From CAIWHR01 sp963734085 (GTDB lineage Bacteria; Pseudomonadota; Gammaproteobacteria; Burkholderiales; Casimicrobiaceae), in contig CAVTFT010000017.1 in assembly GCA_963734085.1 (NCBI GenBank), forward strand, positions 434,001 to 498,000: a DNA stretch of 64,000 nt. Reading direction: 5' to 3'. The notes below the pieces were generated by a model. It worked only from the letters and a program-made list of their open reading frames with translations, ran no database searches and had not been told where the DNA came from. Of the stretch, positions 53,326 to 62,481 are shown piece after piece. Made by a program: the position numbers and the translations under genes. Position 1 is the stretch's first letter; the number at the start of each line of letters is the position of its first letter.

Positions 53326-54318
53326 ATGAAATTGCTCATCGCATGCATCGCCGCCACGCTCGGGCTGTTTGCCGGCGCTGCCCCGGCGCAGCAGCCGATC
53401 GTCATCAAGTTCAGCCACGTCGCCGCACCGGACACGCCGAAGGGACAGGCTGCGCTCGAATTCAAGCGGCTCGCCGAGGAGCGGACCAAGGGCCGTGTGA
53501 GAGTCGAGGTCTATCCGAACAGCCAGCTTTTCAAGGACGCCGAGGAACTGGACGCGCTGCAGCTCGGCTCGGTGCAGATGCTGGCGCCGGTGCCGGGCAA
53601 GTTCGGGCCGGCGGGGCTGCCTGAATTCGAGGTGTTCGACCTGCCGTACATGTTTCCGGATCTGGAGGCGCTGCAGCGCGTCTATCACGGGCCGGCCGGC
53701 GCGGCGCTCCTGAAGAAGCTCGAGACGAAGGGGATGGTCGGGCTCGCGTTCTGGAACAATGGCTTCCGCGTCATGAGCGCGAACCGGCCGATCCACACGC
53801 CGGCCGAGATGAAGGGTCTCAAGATGCGGATCAATTCGTCGAAGGTCAATGCGGCGATCATGAAATCGGTCGGCGCCGTGCCGCAGACGATGGCGTTTTC
53901 CGAGGTCTACCAGGCGCTGCAGACAGGCGTCATCGACGGCACCGAAGGACCGCTCTCCAACCTGTATACGCAAAAGCAGTACGAGGTGCAGAAGAACGTG
54001 ACGCTCACTTATCACACGATCAGCAACTACGTGGTCGTTGTGAACAAGCCGTTCTGGGAGAAGCTGCCCGCCGACATCCGGACGACCCTCGAAGGCGCGA
54101 TAAAGGACGCGACGGCGTTGAACGACCAGAATTCGGTGAAGGACGAGCAGACAGCGATCGCCGGCATCAAGGCGTCGGGCAAGAGCGAGGTCTACGTGCC
54201 GACGCCGGCGGAGAAGGCCGAATGGGTCAAGGCGATGGCGCCGGTGCAGGACGAGATGGCCTCGCGCGTGAAAAAGGAGACGATCACGATGATCCGCGAG
54301 GCGGTCGGCAAGAAGTAG
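53326..54318 (+). CDS. TRAP transporter substrate-binding protein (DctP family)
   Basis: A 330-aa periplasmic receptor with a signal peptide (LLIACIAATLGLFAGAAPAQ) and GGAG before the ATG. The DctP fold is clear: IVIKFSHVAAPDTPKGQAAL, the carboxylate-binding Arg in GLKMRINSSKVNAAIMKSVG, and VYQALQTGVIDGTEGPLSNL. It follows tcuB by 68 bases. No DctQ or DctM membrane subunit is present, and no TcuC symporter, so it must share permeases encoded elsewhere or have another role. Confidence 0.92.
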   Translation: MKLLIACIAATLGLFAGAAPAQQPIVIKFSHVAAPDTPKGQAALEFKRLAEERTKGRVRVEVYPNSQLFKDAEELDALQLGSVQMLAPVPGKFGPAGLPEFEVFDLPYMFPDLEALQRVYHGPAGAALLKKLETKGMVGLAFWNNGFRVMSANRPIHTPAEMKGLKMRINSSKVNAAIMKSVGAVPQTMAFSEVYQALQTGVIDGTEGPLSNLYTQKQYEVQKNVTLTYHTISNYVVVVNKPFWEKLPADIRTTLEGAIKDATALNDQNSVKDEQTAIAGIKASGKSEVYVPTPAEKAEWVKAMAPVQDEMASRVKKETITMIREAVGKK

Positions 54319-54358
54319 CGGCACCGAGCGAACCGGACGCGATCGAAAGAGCACAACC

Positions 54359-55705
54359 ATGGGCGCGACGCTGATTGATTCCGCGATCTTCGGCAACATC
54401 TTCTCGACCCCCGCGATGCGCGAAGTCTGGTCCGACGAGAACCGCACCGCGAAGTACCTCGAGATCGAGAAGGCGCTCGCAAAGGTCCAGGGACGTCTCG
54501 GGATCATCCCGCAGGAGGCCGCCTTCGAGATCGTCCGCAACTGCGACCTCTCGAAGATCGACATCGACAAGCTCCGCGGGCAGACGGAGCGGATCGGCTA
54601 CCCGGTCCTCGGCGTCGTATCGCAGTTGAACGCGCTCTGCCGCGACAGGCTCGGCGAGTACTGCCACTGGGGCGCGACGACGCAGGACATCACCGATACG
54701 GCCACCGTGCTGCAGATCCGCGAAGGCCTCGCGCTGATCGAGGCGGACCTCGGGGCGATCTCGAATGCGCTCGCTACGCTCGCGCGGCGGTATCGCGATA
54801 CGCCGATCATCGGCCGCAGCAATCTGCAGCAGGCGATTCCCGTCACGTTCGGCTTCAAGATGGCGGCGATCCTTGCCGGGATCGAACGGCACCGGCAGCG
54901 CCTCGCGGAGTTGAAGCCGCGGGTGCTGATGGGCGAGTTCGGCGGCGCGTGCGGGACGCTCGCGTCGATCGAGAAGGGGGCGCTCGAAACGCAGGCCGGC
55001 CTGATGGCCGAGCTTGGGCTCGCCGTGCCCGATATCGCCTGGCACACCGTCCGCGACACGATCGCCGAAGTCGGCTGCTTCCTCGGGTTGGTCGGCGGCT
55101 CGCTCGGCAAGATTGCAATGGACGTGAAGCTGATGATGCAGCACGAAGTGGCCGAGGTCTACGAGCCGTTCGCGCCGGGGCGCGGATCGAGCAGCACGAT
55201 GCCGCAGAAGCGCAATCCGATCTCTTCTTGTTACATCCACGCCGCGGTGTCGATGGTGCGCCAGCACGCGGCGGCGCTGCTCGACGCGATGATCGCCGAC
55301 CACGAGCGCTCGACCGGTCCGTGGGAAATCGAATGGATCGCGCTGCCGGAGGCGTTCTGCCTCACCGCCGGCGCGTTGCAGCAGACGCGATTTGTTCTGG
55401 AAGGGCTCGAGGTCGACGCGCCGAAGATGCGCGCCAACATCGACCTCACGCACGGCCTCGTGATGTCCGAGGCGGTGATGATGGGGCTCGGGCCCTACAT
55501 CGGGCGCGAGCACGCCCACGATCTCGTCTACGAACTCTGCCGCGAAGCGATCGCGACCGGCCGCCCACTGCTGGACATCCTGGTCGAGGCTCCGGAAATC
55601 AACAGGCATCTCGATCGCAACGCGCTCGCGAAGCTCTGTGATCCGGTCAATTACCTGGGCCAGGCCGGGCCGATGGTCGATCAGGTGCTCCGCAAGCTGG
55701 CGTAG
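54359..55705 (+). CDS. Fumarase/aspartase-superfamily lyase (adenylosuccinate lyase-like)
   Basis: A 448-aa enzyme with the superfamily signature GRGSSSTMPQKRNP (flexible Ser loop, about residues 278-291), HWGATTQDITDT (catalytic region) and SNLQQAIPVTFGFKMA. It resembles PurB and carboxymuconate cycloisomerase-type members, but its context, at the end of a tcuAB-dctP operon (40-base gap), points to a catabolic C-N or C-C bond elimination rather than purine synthesis. The substrate is unassigned. Confidence 0.85.
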   Translation: MGATLIDSAIFGNIFSTPAMREVWSDENRTAKYLEIEKALAKVQGRLGIIPQEAAFEIVRNCDLSKIDIDKLRGQTERIGYPVLGVVSQLNALCRDRLGEYCHWGATTQDITDTATVLQIREGLALIEADLGAISNALATLARRYRDTPIIGRSNLQQAIPVTFGFKMAAILAGIERHRQRLAELKPRVLMGEFGGACGTLASIEKGALETQAGLMAELGLAVPDIAWHTVRDTIAEVGCFLGLVGGSLGKIAMDVKLMMQHEVAEVYEPFAPGRGSSSTMPQKRNPISSCYIHAAVSMVRQHAAALLDAMIADHERSTGPWEIEWIALPEAFCLTAGALQQTRFVLEGLEVDAPKMRANIDLTHGLVMSEAVMMGLGPYIGREHAHDLVYELCREAIATGRPLLDILVEAPEINRHLDRNALAKLCDPVNYLGQAGPMVDQVLRKLA

Positions 55706-55778
55706 CCGGAACCCGGCGTCGCTTTTGCCGCTCCAAACCGCACGGCCGCCGCCGCGGCCATCGGTTGGAGGCAAGGTG

Positions 55779-57797
55779 ATGCGGTTTTCGCGTTCCTGCG
55801 CGGCAAGCGTCTTCGGCCTGTTTTTCGGCATCATCGCCGCGCTCGCGCGTGCCGATCCGTCGCTCGTGTTCCCGCCGCTGCCGCTTCCGGGTCCCTATCC
55901 GGTCGCCTGCAGCAACGTCACGCAGGACTTCGGCCGGCTCGCGCCGGGCGAGGACGTGCAGACGTACTGGGAAGGCGTACCGCGCGCCGACGGCTCGCCG
56001 CGCTACGTCACCGACCTCCTCGCCGATCCCGCGAATACGCTTTCGGTCGTCGTCAACGCGCCGAACGACGGCGACGTCTACGGCTCGTTCGCCGGGCGCG
56101 CCGTCCCGTACATCGTGCTGGTCTGCTATCCGACCGCGGCGGGCAATCCGCGGGCCGATTATGCGCTGCCGACGGGGCGCAGCGTGCCCCACATGCAGCG
56201 CGGCGCCGAGGCGCCGCTGTGGCCCGATGCGACGACGCGATTCCCGCTGCTCGCCTTCTCGCATGGCTACATGGGGAGCCCGATCTCGAACGATTACGTC
56301 AACGCGATCGCGGTGCTCGCGAGCTTCGGCTACGTCGTGGCCGCGCCGTTCCACGGCGATCCACGGATCGCTCCAGATCTCGTGCTGGACAACGTCGGCG
56401 ACATCGTCTACCTGATCCTTCACCTGCGTGATTTCCTCGCGCTGCAGGCGCTGCGGCCGCTGTCGGTGTCCGCGACGCTCGACCTGCTCCTTGCCAACGC
56501 GCAATGGCGCGACCACATCGATGCGACGGCGATCGGCGGCTTCGGCGCGAGCCTCGGCGGCGAAACGATGCTGCTGATGACGGGGGCGGGCCTGACGACG
56601 TCGCTCGGGTTGTCGTGGTCGACGATAGCGACGGATCCGCGGCTCAAGGCGGCCGTCGGCTACGTCCCGTATTTCGGCCAGCCGATCTTTCCCGCGTTCG
56701 GCCGCGACCAGCACGGGCTCGACGGCGTCACGCTGCCCTATCTCGCGATCAGCGGCACTGCCGACACGACGGCGCCGATCGCCATGACGTTCCTCGGGCT
56801 CCAGCATCTTGCCGGTCCGCGCGAGCTGGTCGCGTTGAACGGCGTGAAGCATGGCTTCGACATCCCGTCGACGAACGACATCTTCACGTGGACGGTCACG
56901 TTCCTCGACGCCGAGGTCCGCGGCGACCCGGCGGCGCAGGCAAGGTTTGCACAAATGGCAAGTGTTGCAGGGGGCGGCGACGATCACGTCCTCCTGTCGT
57001 GGAACGCCGCGGCACCGATCAATTACGGCGGCCTGTGGTGGAACGCGCCGGCCGGCTCGGAGCCCGGCTGGGGCTTGAGCGTCGTCCACGAGGGCGACCT
57101 CGTCTACGCGACATGGCTCGCCTACGATCTCTCCGGGCGACCGCTGTGGCTGTCGATGCTCGCGCCGCGAATCGCGGGCGGCACGTATGCCGGTCAAATC
57201 TACCGGACGAGTGGTCCGCCGTTCAATGCCGCTGCGTTCGATCCGTCCCGCGTCATGGTCAATGCCGTCGGGTCGGGCACGCTGACGTTCGGCGACGCGG
57301 CCAACGGCACGTTCGCCTACAACGTCAGCGGTGCCGCGCAATCCAAGACGATCACCCGCTACGTGTTCGGGCCGCTGCCGACGTGCGTGTTCGGTGCGCA
57401 ACCGGATCTCGCGCTCGCCAGCAACTATCAGGGCTTGTGGTGGAACGCGCCTGCCGGCTCGGAAGCCGGGTGGGCCGTCGGCGTGACGCAACAGGGCGAC
57501 GCGCTGTTCGCGGCGTTGCTCGTCTACGATATCGACGGCGCCCCGCTGTGGCTTACGGTAACCGCACCGAAGGCGGGCCCGGGGACGTATGCGGGAACGC
57601 TCTATCGGACTACGGGGCCTTCGTTTGCCGCCGCGCCGTACGACCCGGCGCAGGTGACGGCGATGGCGGTCGGCACTGCGAGCTTCACGTTTGCCGACGG
57701 CAACCGCGGAACGCTTGTCTATACCATCAACGGCGCTACGATCACCAAGCAGATCACGCGTGACGTGCTGGTCGCTCCCGGAACGGTCTGCGGCTAG
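55779..57797 (+). CDS. Secreted alpha/beta hydrolase with duplicated C-terminal repeats
   Basis: A 672-aa exported protein (signal peptide SCAASVFGLFFGIIAALARA; GGAGG before the ATG). The catalytic part (about 30-430) has FSHGYMGSP, the nucleophile elbow GGFGASLGGE and a late His in VKHGF, as in PAF-acetylhydrolase/chlorophyllase-like enzymes. Two homologous modules follow, beginning NYGGLWWNAPAGSEPGWG and NYQGLWWNAPAGSEAGWA, each about 120 residues, a beta-repeat common on betaproteobacterial secreted proteins. Confidence 0.83.
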   Translation: MRFSRSCAASVFGLFFGIIAALARADPSLVFPPLPLPGPYPVACSNVTQDFGRLAPGEDVQTYWEGVPRADGSPRYVTDLLADPANTLSVVVNAPNDGDVYGSFAGRAVPYIVLVCYPTAAGNPRADYALPTGRSVPHMQRGAEAPLWPDATTRFPLLAFSHGYMGSPISNDYVNAIAVLASFGYVVAAPFHGDPRIAPDLVLDNVGDIVYLILHLRDFLALQALRPLSVSATLDLLLANAQWRDHIDATAIGGFGASLGGETMLLMTGAGLTTSLGLSWSTIATDPRLKAAVGYVPYFGQPIFPAFGRDQHGLDGVTLPYLAISGTADTTAPIAMTFLGLQHLAGPRELVALNGVKHGFDIPSTNDIFTWTVTFLDAEVRGDPAAQARFAQMASVAGGGDDHVLLSWNAAAPINYGGLWWNAPAGSEPGWGLSVVHEGDLVYATWLAYDLSGRPLWLSMLAPRIAGGTYAGQIYRTSGPPFNAAAFDPSRVMVNAVGSGTLTFGDAANGTFAYNVSGAAQSKTITRYVFGPLPTCVFGAQPDLALASNYQGLWWNAPAGSEAGWAVGVTQQGDALFAALLVYDIDGAPLWLTVTAPKAGPGTYAGTLYRTTGPSFAAAPYDPAQVTAMAVGTASFTFADGNRGTLVYTINGATITKQITRDVLVAPGTVCG

Positions 57798-57955
57798 TGC
57801 GGCTCGGACACGTCCTACGCGTCGGCAGCGACGCGGCCGACAGGAGAATCGGAGTTCCGGCAATGGCGTCTCGCCGCCGCAGCGGCGACCATGATGGCGT
57901 CATCGGAATGGGTTCGTTCCCGCCGTGACGCTCTGAAATCGAAAAGGAGATCGCC

Positions 57956-58099
57956 ATGCTGAGAAAGATCGTTTTCTGCCTCGCCGCGCTGATGGCGCTG
58001 ACCGTCAGCGCCTGCAACACGACGTCGGGCTTCGGCCGGGACGTCTCCGCCGCCGGCAACAAGATTTCAAACGAAGCGCAGGAGCACAAGCATTACTAG
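57956..58099 (+). CDS. Entericidin-family small lipoprotein
   Basis: A 47-aa protein with AAAAGGAG seven bases before the ATG. The lipobox is in LAALMALTVSAC, with Cys20 as the lipidated residue. The mature peptide NTTSGFGRDVSAAGNKISNE is the entericidin A/B core, a short amphipathic helix anchored to the membrane. Such peptides are linked to stress and envelope stability, and sometimes to toxin/antidote pairs; no second copy is seen here. Confidence 0.9.
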   Translation: MLRKIVFCLAALMALTVSACNTTSGFGRDVSAAGNKISNEAQEHKHY

Positions 58100-58160
58100 C
58101 GCGGCGCCTGCAAGGGCGGCCCGCACCTCGGAATCCGGTGCGGTGCCCGCGCGAACTTAC

Positions 58161-58185
58161 TCGGGCCGATGAGGCCCGATTTTTT
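58161..58185 (+). terminator. Intrinsic terminator downstream of the entericidin
   Basis: The stem TCGGGCC/GGCCCGA with loop GATGA is followed by six T residues. It lies about 60 bases after the entericidin stop and ends that transcript. Confidence 0.9.
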
Positions 58186-58284
58186 CGACTAGTGGGGACA
58201 GGTTCGGTATCTATCAGTTCCGCGACCGCAAGGCGAGGCACGCTTCGCGCCTCCGACTTCTCGGGATGGCGGCGCGTTCCTTCT

Positions 58285-58533
58285 TCAGTTGCCGGTCAAC
58301 GGCCTGAAATCGAGCCACGCACAGAGTGCGTCCTTGAGCGCGACACCCGCGCGCCAGAATCCGGCGTCCTGCGGATCGAGCTTCGCCGCGTGGCGCAGGA
58401 TCGTATCGTACAGACGCTTCTTGGCGTCGAAATTGACGGATGGATCGTGGATCGCCTCCCGAAATTGCTCGACTTCCGAGACGAATTGTCCGGGTGCGAT
58501 ACCGTTGTACTCTGCAATGACGGGCATACCCAT
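58285..58533 (-). CDS. Conserved small protein, unknown function
   Basis: An 82-aa soluble, mostly helical protein (GQFVSEVEQFREAIHDPSVN; RLYDTILRHAAKLDPQDAGF; ALKDALCAWLDFRPL). The start at 58533 has GGAGG about 6 bases upstream. No signal or known motif. It converges with the entericidin gene. Confidence 0.65.
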   Translation of the reverse strand: MGMPVIAEYNGIAPGQFVSEVEQFREAIHDPSVNFDAKKRLYDTILRHAAKLDPQDAGFWRAGVALKDALCAWLDFRPLTGN

Positions 58534-58842
58534 GGGGCGCCTCCGTTCGACAGCCCGGCGATCCGGTGAATCGCGCAATTGCGCCTTCTTGCCGCCTCGC
58601 TTCCTGTCCTGCGTCAACTGAGGCAAGGACCGTACCAGGCCAGCCAGCCGGTCATTCGGACCCGCTTCGCGGCCGTCGGCGAAAGGGACGGCTCGCCCGG
58701 AAGGCCTTGGAAGCGCTCGTGAAATCGGGCGGCTGCACCTGCCGCGGGAGCCGATGGGCGCCGTGCGTCAGCCGGGTGACGCGCCGCGAAGATTCCCCCG
58801 TTTGAAACGCGGGCAGGAAAGCTTTACGAACCGGCCGCGCGG
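58534..58842. other. Intergenic stretch, nothing recognised
   Basis: This holds the upstream region of the 82-aa gene and the 3' side of the kinase gene. No open frame with a ribosome site or known protein is present. Confidence 0.4.
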
Positions 58843-61035
58843 TCAAGCCGGCGGGTCTGCCGGCGCGCTCGGCGTTGGCTGGACCGATTCGGATGTGCTG
58901 CGCGAGCGGGCCCACCATGCGCGGGCGTCTTCGCGCGTCCAGGGCGGCAAGTCGAGCGCGTCCAGCGCGGCGATGACCTCGGCAACGCTCGCCGGGCGGT
59001 CCGCTGGCGCTTTCGCGAGGCAGCGGGCGATGAGATCGTCGAGCGGTGCCGGAATGCCGGCGGCGAGCGTCGACGCGCGCGGCGCGGGCTCCGACAGCAC
59101 GATGCGCAACAGCGCCGACTGGTCCCGCTCGTCGAACGGCGGCCGACCGGTCACGAGATAGAACAGGATCGCGCCGACGCCGTAGACGTCCGCGCGCGCA
59201 TCGACGTCGCTCGGCTTTCCGATGCGCTCGGGCGCCATGTACGCGGGCGTGCCGAGCAGGCGCACCTGCTGGGTGAGCGCGCGCTCGTCGTCCGGCCGCG
59301 CGACGGCACCGCCGTTGCCGGTGCCGATGCGCTTGACGATGCCGAAGTCGAGCAGTTTCACGAAATCGCATTCGCCGCCGCGCTCGGTCAGCATCACGTT
59401 GTGCGGCTTGACATCGCGATGGACCATCCCCTTGTCGTGCACTTCGGCGAGCGCCGCGCAGATCTGGCGCACGATGTGGCGGGAGCGCGCAAGCGGCGGC
59501 GTTCCGTCGCGCGCGACCAGCAGGTCGAGGGTGACCCCATCGAGATATTCCATCGCGTAGTAGAAGAGGCCGTCCGACGTGTGGCCGAAATCGTAGATCT
59601 CGATGGTGTTCGGATGCTCGAGCGAGCTCGCGAGCCTCACTTCGCGCTCGAAGCGGGCGAGGAGCTCGTCGGTCGCGAGGTGACGCTTCAGGATCTTGAG
59701 CGCGGTGGGGCGCTTGAGCAGGGCGTGCCGCGCGAGGTACACGGTAGCCATCCCGCCTTCGGCGAGCTCGCGCTCGAGCCGGTAGGCGCCGATCCGGCGG
59801 CCCGTGCCGACGTTGCGCGACAGGCGCCACAACGCGAGCGTCGACCAGCCGGCCCAGCCGGCCGTCAGCACGAGCAGCGCGAACGTACCCGCGAGCGTGT
59901 AGCGAACGTAGCGCAGCGGCGCATAGGCCTCGTCGATTCCGATTTCCGCGACGATCCCCATCCGCTCGTCGCGCAGCCAGCGCCACGCGCCGATGACCTC
60001 GGCGCCGCGATAGTTGCGATAGGGATCGAGCAGCACTCCTTGCAATGTCGCCTCGCCCGACGTGCTCGCCGCGGCGAGGGCCGCCGCGACCGCCCGGGTC
60101 AGCGGCCACGTGTCGGGTTGCGCGACCGCAGTGCCCCCGGCCGCCAATTCCACGCCGGGGTCCTTGACCTTGATCCGGAACGCGGCGCCGCTGTTCCCGT
60201 CCTCGGGCAGGAGCCCGGCCGCACGCAGCCCGCTCGTCGACCGGATCTCGGAGAGCAGTACGCCGTTTTCGTCGAACGCATAGGCCTCGCCCGTGTTACC
60301 CGGGCGCGCCTGCGTGAGGATGCTCTCGAAATCCTTGTCGACATAGGTCGCGAAGCCGAGTGCTGCAACGATCGCCCCGGTCGCGTCGCGCACCGGCGTT
60401 TCCACCCACGCGAGCGGCCGCGTACCGAGAAACGGCTGGGCGGCCACGAGTTGCGGGTCGGCGGCGAACGGCCGGATGAACTGCGTGCGGCCGTCGAATA
60501 CCTGAGCGAGCGGCGGCGCCGCAGTGCGTGGCTGCACCTGCAGCCCGCAAACGCCGCCGAGCGTCGAGGCGACGATGTGGCCGCTGCGATCGACCGCGTT
60601 GACGGCGACCACGCCTTCGTCGCGGAGCAGGGGGGCAAGCAGCGCGCGCCATTCGTCGCTTTCGCCGCAAATTTCGGAACGTGTACTCGCGGTTCTGTGC
60701 GCGCGCTGCGCGAGCTCGCCCGTCGTTGCGGCCAGGCGCGGGTCGCGAGCCCAGCGCACCGCATCGGCACGCCGCTCGTCGATGAATACCTCGAGCGACT
60801 TGGTCTTGGCGTCAAGCAACGCCGGCAACCCCTGGGCGCGGAGGCCGCGCAGCGATCGCTCGACGCCCGCATACATCCACGCCGCGCCGGCCGTGACGAG
60901 GGCGACGAGTGCCAGCACCGCGAGACTGCGCCACATCCGCGTGGCGACGAGCCTCGTAGCGAAGCGCGGGGCGCGCGCGGGTGCCGGCGCGAACGTCGCG
61001 GCGACTTCGGGTGGCAGGGGCGGGATCGTGTTCAC
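58843..61035 (-). CDS. Transmembrane Ser/Thr kinase with N-terminal Cache-type sensor
   Basis: A 730-aa receptor kinase of inverted layout. A first transmembrane helix (about residues 36-57), a periplasmic double-Cache-like sensor (about 60-380; VVAVNAVDRSGHIVASTLGG, GNTGEAYAFDENGVLLSEIR) and a second helix (about 388-408) precede the kinase domain (about 425-690). The kinase has ELAEGGMATVYLA, ALKILK, MVHRDVKPHNVML, LLDFGIVKR and GTPAYMAPER. Bacterial Ser/Thr kinases usually keep the sensor at the C-terminus, so this resembles a histidine-kinase sensor fused to a Hanks kinase. It is monocistronic. Confidence 0.88.
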   Translation of the reverse strand: MNTIPPLPPEVAATFAPAPARAPRFATRLVATRMWRSLAVLALVALVTAGAAWMYAGVERSLRGLRAQGLPALLDAKTKSLEVFIDERRADAVRWARDPRLAATTGELAQRAHRTASTRSEICGESDEWRALLAPLLRDEGVVAVNAVDRSGHIVASTLGGVCGLQVQPRTAAPPLAQVFDGRTQFIRPFAADPQLVAAQPFLGTRPLAWVETPVRDATGAIVAALGFATYVDKDFESILTQARPGNTGEAYAFDENGVLLSEIRSTSGLRAAGLLPEDGNSGAAFRIKVKDPGVELAAGGTAVAQPDTWPLTRAVAAALAAASTSGEATLQGVLLDPYRNYRGAEVIGAWRWLRDERMGIVAEIGIDEAYAPLRYVRYTLAGTFALLVLTAGWAGWSTLALWRLSRNVGTGRRIGAYRLERELAEGGMATVYLARHALLKRPTALKILKRHLATDELLARFEREVRLASSLEHPNTIEIYDFGHTSDGLFYYAMEYLDGVTLDLLVARDGTPPLARSRHIVRQICAALAEVHDKGMVHRDVKPHNVMLTERGGECDFVKLLDFGIVKRIGTGNGGAVARPDDERALTQQVRLLGTPAYMAPERIGKPSDVDARADVYGVGAILFYLVTGRPPFDERDQSALLRIVLSEPAPRASTLAAGIPAPLDDLIARCLAKAPADRPASVAEVIAALDALDLPPWTREDARAWWARSRSTSESVQPTPSAPADPPA

Positions 61036-61083
61036 GCGGCGCGAAGGAAGCGCGGAGCGAGCGCCAACCGTACCACAGCGTCC

Positions 61084-62430
61084 TCAGCGGTGCGCGTCGC
61101 GGTCGGGCGGCCTGCCGAGCGGTTGCAGCGCCGTTGCAAACGCGGCGAGCGCCGAGCGGTCGAGCTTGCCCGCTGTCGTCTGCGGGAGGCTGGTGACGTA
61201 GCAGACGTCGCGTGGCCGCTTGTACGGCGCGAGCTGCGCGACGACGTAGTCTTGCAACGCCGCATCGCTTGGTCGCCCCGCGCTCGGAACCAGCACCGCG
61301 GCAACCGTCTGGCCCCAGACCTCGTCGGGGACGCCGAACACCGCGGCACCGGCGATGCCGGGGCAGGCTTCCAGCACGCGCTCGACTTCCGCCGGATAGA
61401 CGTTTTCGCCGCCGGTGACGATCAGGTCCGTCCGCCGGGCATGGACGTGCAGAAAGCCGCGCGCGTCGATCTCACCCACGTCGCCCGTATCGAACCACGC
61501 GTTCGGCGCAAGCAGCGCTTCGTTCCAGTAGCCCGCCATCAGCACGGGGCCGCGGACGTGGATCCGGTGGTCGACGATGCGCAGTTCGATGCCGGGCAGC
61601 GGCGAGCCGGCGGCGGCCGAGGCAGTTTCGAAACGTGCGGCGTACGGCGTCGCCGTCACCTGCGAGCATGTTTCGGTCATGCCGTACGTGATGATGATCG
61701 GCAGTCGCCGTTCGGCCGCGCGTTGCAGCAGTCGCGGCGAGGCTGCGGCGCCACCGACCACGATCGCGCGAAGACTCTCGTGTCCCGTCCACGCGGGATG
61801 CGCGTCGAGCACCCGCGCGAGCATCGTCGGCACCATTGAAACGAGGCTTGCGCGCCGCGTCCGGATCACGTCCGGCAGCGCGGCAGCGTCGAAGCGGGAC
61901 GACAACGCGACGCAACGGCGCGCGGCGAGGCAGCGCGTCAGGATCGACAGGCCGCCGACGCGGGCGACCGGCATGCAGAGCAACCAGCAATCGTCGGCGC
62001 GCCATCCGAGGTTGGCCGCGCTCGACTGCGCGGACGCAGCGAGCGCCGAATGCGTGAGCACCGCAGCCCGCGGCACGCCGGTCGTGCCCGACGTGTACAG
62101 AATCGCGGTGGCATCGCGATGCACTGCGCAGCCGGAATGCCCGGGAGCCGCAAGCAGCGTCCGCTGCTCCTCCGCGGTGAGCCGCGGATGCAGAAGCAGC
62201 GCCGGGATCCGCGCTTCGAGCAGCGCGTAGAGCGTGACGAGCGTCTCGAGCGTGTTGGTCCCGACGACGGGGCGGGGTGTGCCGTCACGGCCGCTGCGCT
62301 CGAGCGCAGGCAATCGGCCGCGAACTTTCTCGGCCAGTTGCGCGAACGAATAGACGCGATCGCCATCGTCGAGCGCCGGTGCATTTCCCGCATCCTTCGC
62401 GGCGTCGAAGATGGAAAAGGGCGCGCTCAA
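61084..62430 (-). CDS. menE: o-Succinylbenzoate-CoA ligase MenE
   Basis: A 448-aa AMP-forming acyl-CoA synthetase. It starts at TTG (62430), in register with the expected MSAPFSIFDAAKD N-terminus. ATP-binding loop AILYTSGTTGVPRA, YGMTETCSQ and WFDTGDVGEI are all present, as is the C-terminal catalytic Lys region TAGKLDRSAL. MenE activates o-succinylbenzoate in menaquinone synthesis. It lies 51 bases downstream of menB on the same strand, which supports the substrate assignment over a generic ligase. Confidence 0.87.
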   Translation of the reverse strand: MSAPFSIFDAAKDAGNAPALDDGDRVYSFAQLAEKVRGRLPALERSGRDGTPRPVVGTNTLETLVTLYALLEARIPALLLHPRLTAEEQRTLLAAPGHSGCAVHRDATAILYTSGTTGVPRAAVLTHSALAASAQSSAANLGWRADDCWLLCMPVARVGGLSILTRCLAARRCVALSSRFDAAALPDVIRTRRASLVSMVPTMLARVLDAHPAWTGHESLRAIVVGGAAASPRLLQRAAERRLPIIITYGMTETCSQVTATPYAARFETASAAAGSPLPGIELRIVDHRIHVRGPVLMAGYWNEALLAPNAWFDTGDVGEIDARGFLHVHARRTDLIVTGGENVYPAEVERVLEACPGIAGAAVFGVPDEVWGQTVAAVLVPSAGRPSDAALQDYVVAQLAPYKRPRDVCYVTSLPQTTAGKLDRSALAAFATALQPLGRPPDRDAHR

Positions 62431-62481
62431 TTGTTTCCGCGCGCGGAGCGCCGAGGCGCCGCGTTCATCGACCGCCGCGCA

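Noticed and set aside
55647..57863. 738-aa minus-strand open frame
   Set aside because: Antisense to the secreted hydrolase, with no recognisable domain.
59401..61839. 812-aa plus-strand open frame
   Set aside because: Spans antisense of two unrelated genes (kinase and menE), so it cannot be a natural gene.
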